Positions 63,450-64,000 of a DNA stretch of 64,000 bases are shown one piece after another. Under the pieces are notes generated by a model that worked only from the letters and a program-made list of their open reading frames with translations, had not been told where the DNA came from and ran no database searches. How positions within the stretch are numbered: position 1 is the first letter of the stretch; each line of letters opens with the position of its first letter. The DNA is from an uncultured Maribacter sp. (lineage in GTDB: Bacteria; Bacteroidota; Bacteroidia; Flavobacteriales; Flavobacteriaceae): NCBI RefSeq assembly GCF_947496775.1, contig NZ_CANMDU010000002.1, forward strand, positions 124,001-188,000. The letters are read 5' to 3'. Position numbers and translations under genes: made by a program.

Positions 63450-64000
63450 TTAAACATCCGCCATACAAAGTCGTAATTCTGCTGGTAAATAAGAGGATTG
63501 TTTTACATCGTAAATTATAGCATCATCTTCAGATTCAAAATAAATTCCCCAATATTCTGAGTAATTTTTTGTGGTACTTTGGGTGTTGGTATTCGTGTTT
63601 AGATTGAATTCTTCTTCTTCTAACACCGGGATATAAATTTCATAGGGTTTTTGCGAAAGCCCTTTGGTAAAATAAATATAATGAGCACTTATTTCTCTTA
63701 AAATACTCTCTAGTTGTTCTGATATATTTAGATGGTTGGTTCTTTTAATAATTACAGATGTATCTTTTAAAAATATAGAAAACTCATCAATTCGTATTTC
63801 TATGTTATTTTCGTTTTTTAATTCTTTTAAGGCTTTAGGTAGCGGGCTATTCTGATTTTGTTTAAAATTACCCCAAGTACCCATGTTAGCATGGTTTAGC
63901 ACTTCAAAAAGTGTTAGGTTGCACTCTAATTGTATAGCTAAATCAACTGCGGATTCTGAATAAGTACAATTTTGAACTGTTACTTCTGCAAAAAAATGTT
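63450..64000 (-). CDS. Protein of unknown function, cut by the right edge
   Basis: The minus-strand frame is open from 64000 to the stop at 63450, beyond the GTG at 63902, so the start lies outside the window; at least 183 residues are visible. The upstream part reads HFFAEVTVQNCTYSESAVDLAIQLECNLTLFEVL and continues through GTWGNFKQNQNSPLPKALKEL, RIDEFSIFLKDTSVIIKRTNHLNISEQLESILREI to YIPVLEEEEFN, a short TN-rich stretch, and YWGIYFESEDDAIIYDVKQSSYLPAELRLC. No signal or membrane segment is visible in this portion. I do not recognise the family. It converges on glyA. Confidence 0.7.
   Translation of the reverse strand, partial: HFFAEVTVQNCTYSESAVDLAIQLECNLTLFEVLNHANMGTWGNFKQNQNSPLPKALKELKNENNIEIRIDEFSIFLKDTSVIIKRTNHLNISEQLESILREISAHYIYFTKGLSQKPYEIYIPVLEEEEFNLNTNTNTQSTTKNYSEYWGIYFESEDDAIIYDVKQSSYLPAELRLCMADV

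Overview
The window is a stretch of low-GC (by eye about one third G+C) core chromosome from a member of the Bacteroidota, almost certainly family Flavobacteriaceae. The sequence evidence is: promoters of the TAnnTTTG type and few Shine-Dalgarno sites; TonB-dependent receptors with an N-terminal carboxypeptidase-regulatory-like domain; a PorP/SprF-type protein of the type IX secretion/gliding family; many short-signal lipoproteins; Bacteroidota-specific families (DUF4249, DUF4294, DUF4835, DUF6095, DUF6495, DUF6913); monomeric NADP isocitrate dehydrogenase; and the bamD-rpoZ-coaBC-DUF4835-recN gene order. The genus cannot be fixed from this window. I saw no phage, insertion sequence, CRISPR array, tRNA or rRNA.

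Layout. 1-5 kb: 3' part of an Oar-like TonB-dependent receptor cut by the left edge, then a DUF6495 gene and hisS. 5-8 kb: Nudix hydrolase, M42 aminopeptidase, DUF4294 and DUF6095 genes. 7.8-11 kb: a DUF4249 lipoprotein with its TonB-dependent receptor. 11-17.6 kb: icd, a 670-base gap that looks like a structured non-coding RNA gene, rplS, trmD, a membrane coiled-coil protein and gap. 17.7-22.4 kb: an HtrA-type protease, then a cell-wall group (dapF, an acetyltransferase, mltG, a lysozyme-like protein). 22.4-25 kb: dnaA followed by a tyrosine phosphatase and a tetrapyrrole-methylase-type methyltransferase. 25-28.8 kb: thioesterase, then a tightly packed minus-strand group ribD, HAD phosphatase, EamA permease, YigZ. 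28.9-32.5 kb: acetyltransferase, prmC, ligA, a small conserved protein. 32.5-34.7 kb: acetyltransferase and a 5'-nucleotidase split over two exported proteins. 34.7-42.2 kb: DUF6913, dapA, bamD, rpoZ, coaBC, DUF4835, recN, fabI. 42.3-47.3 kb: glycosyltransferase, YbbR protein, coaE, and a histidine kinase/response regulator pair. 47.3-53.5 kb: one seven-gene minus-strand group (Gfo/Idh oxidoreductase, 3-hydroxybutyryl-CoA dehydrogenase, YggS, exonuclease/GIY-YIG fusion, ion channel, miaA, gluconokinase). 53.7-58.6 kb: pcm, smpB, a lipoprotein, a histidine phosphatase lipoprotein, a PorP/SprF-SPOR fusion and a TetR regulator. 58.7-64 kb: clpB, ytxJ, glyA and a gene cut by the right edge.

Most genes are housekeeping: translation (hisS, rplS, trmD, miaA, prmC, smpB), replication and repair (dnaA, ligA, recN), cofactors (ribD, coaBC, coaE), lysine/DAP and wall synthesis or turnover (dapA, dapF, mltG), envelope biogenesis (bamD, TonB receptors, PorP/SprF) and protein quality control (clpB, HtrA, pcm). 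Operons are compact, with repeated TAATG stop-start overlaps and long, nearly perfect palindromic terminators between convergent genes.

The best candidate for something undescribed is the icd-rplS gap. An orphan terminator there follows a series of hairpins whose non-Watson-Crick positions are G-U pairs only if the minus strand is transcribed. Other points of interest are a pair of near-identical extragenic repeats (5.6 kb and 42.2 kb), the PorP/SprF-SPOR fusion, the split 5'-nucleotidase, and operator-like repeats upstream of the two-component pair and between clpB and ytxJ.
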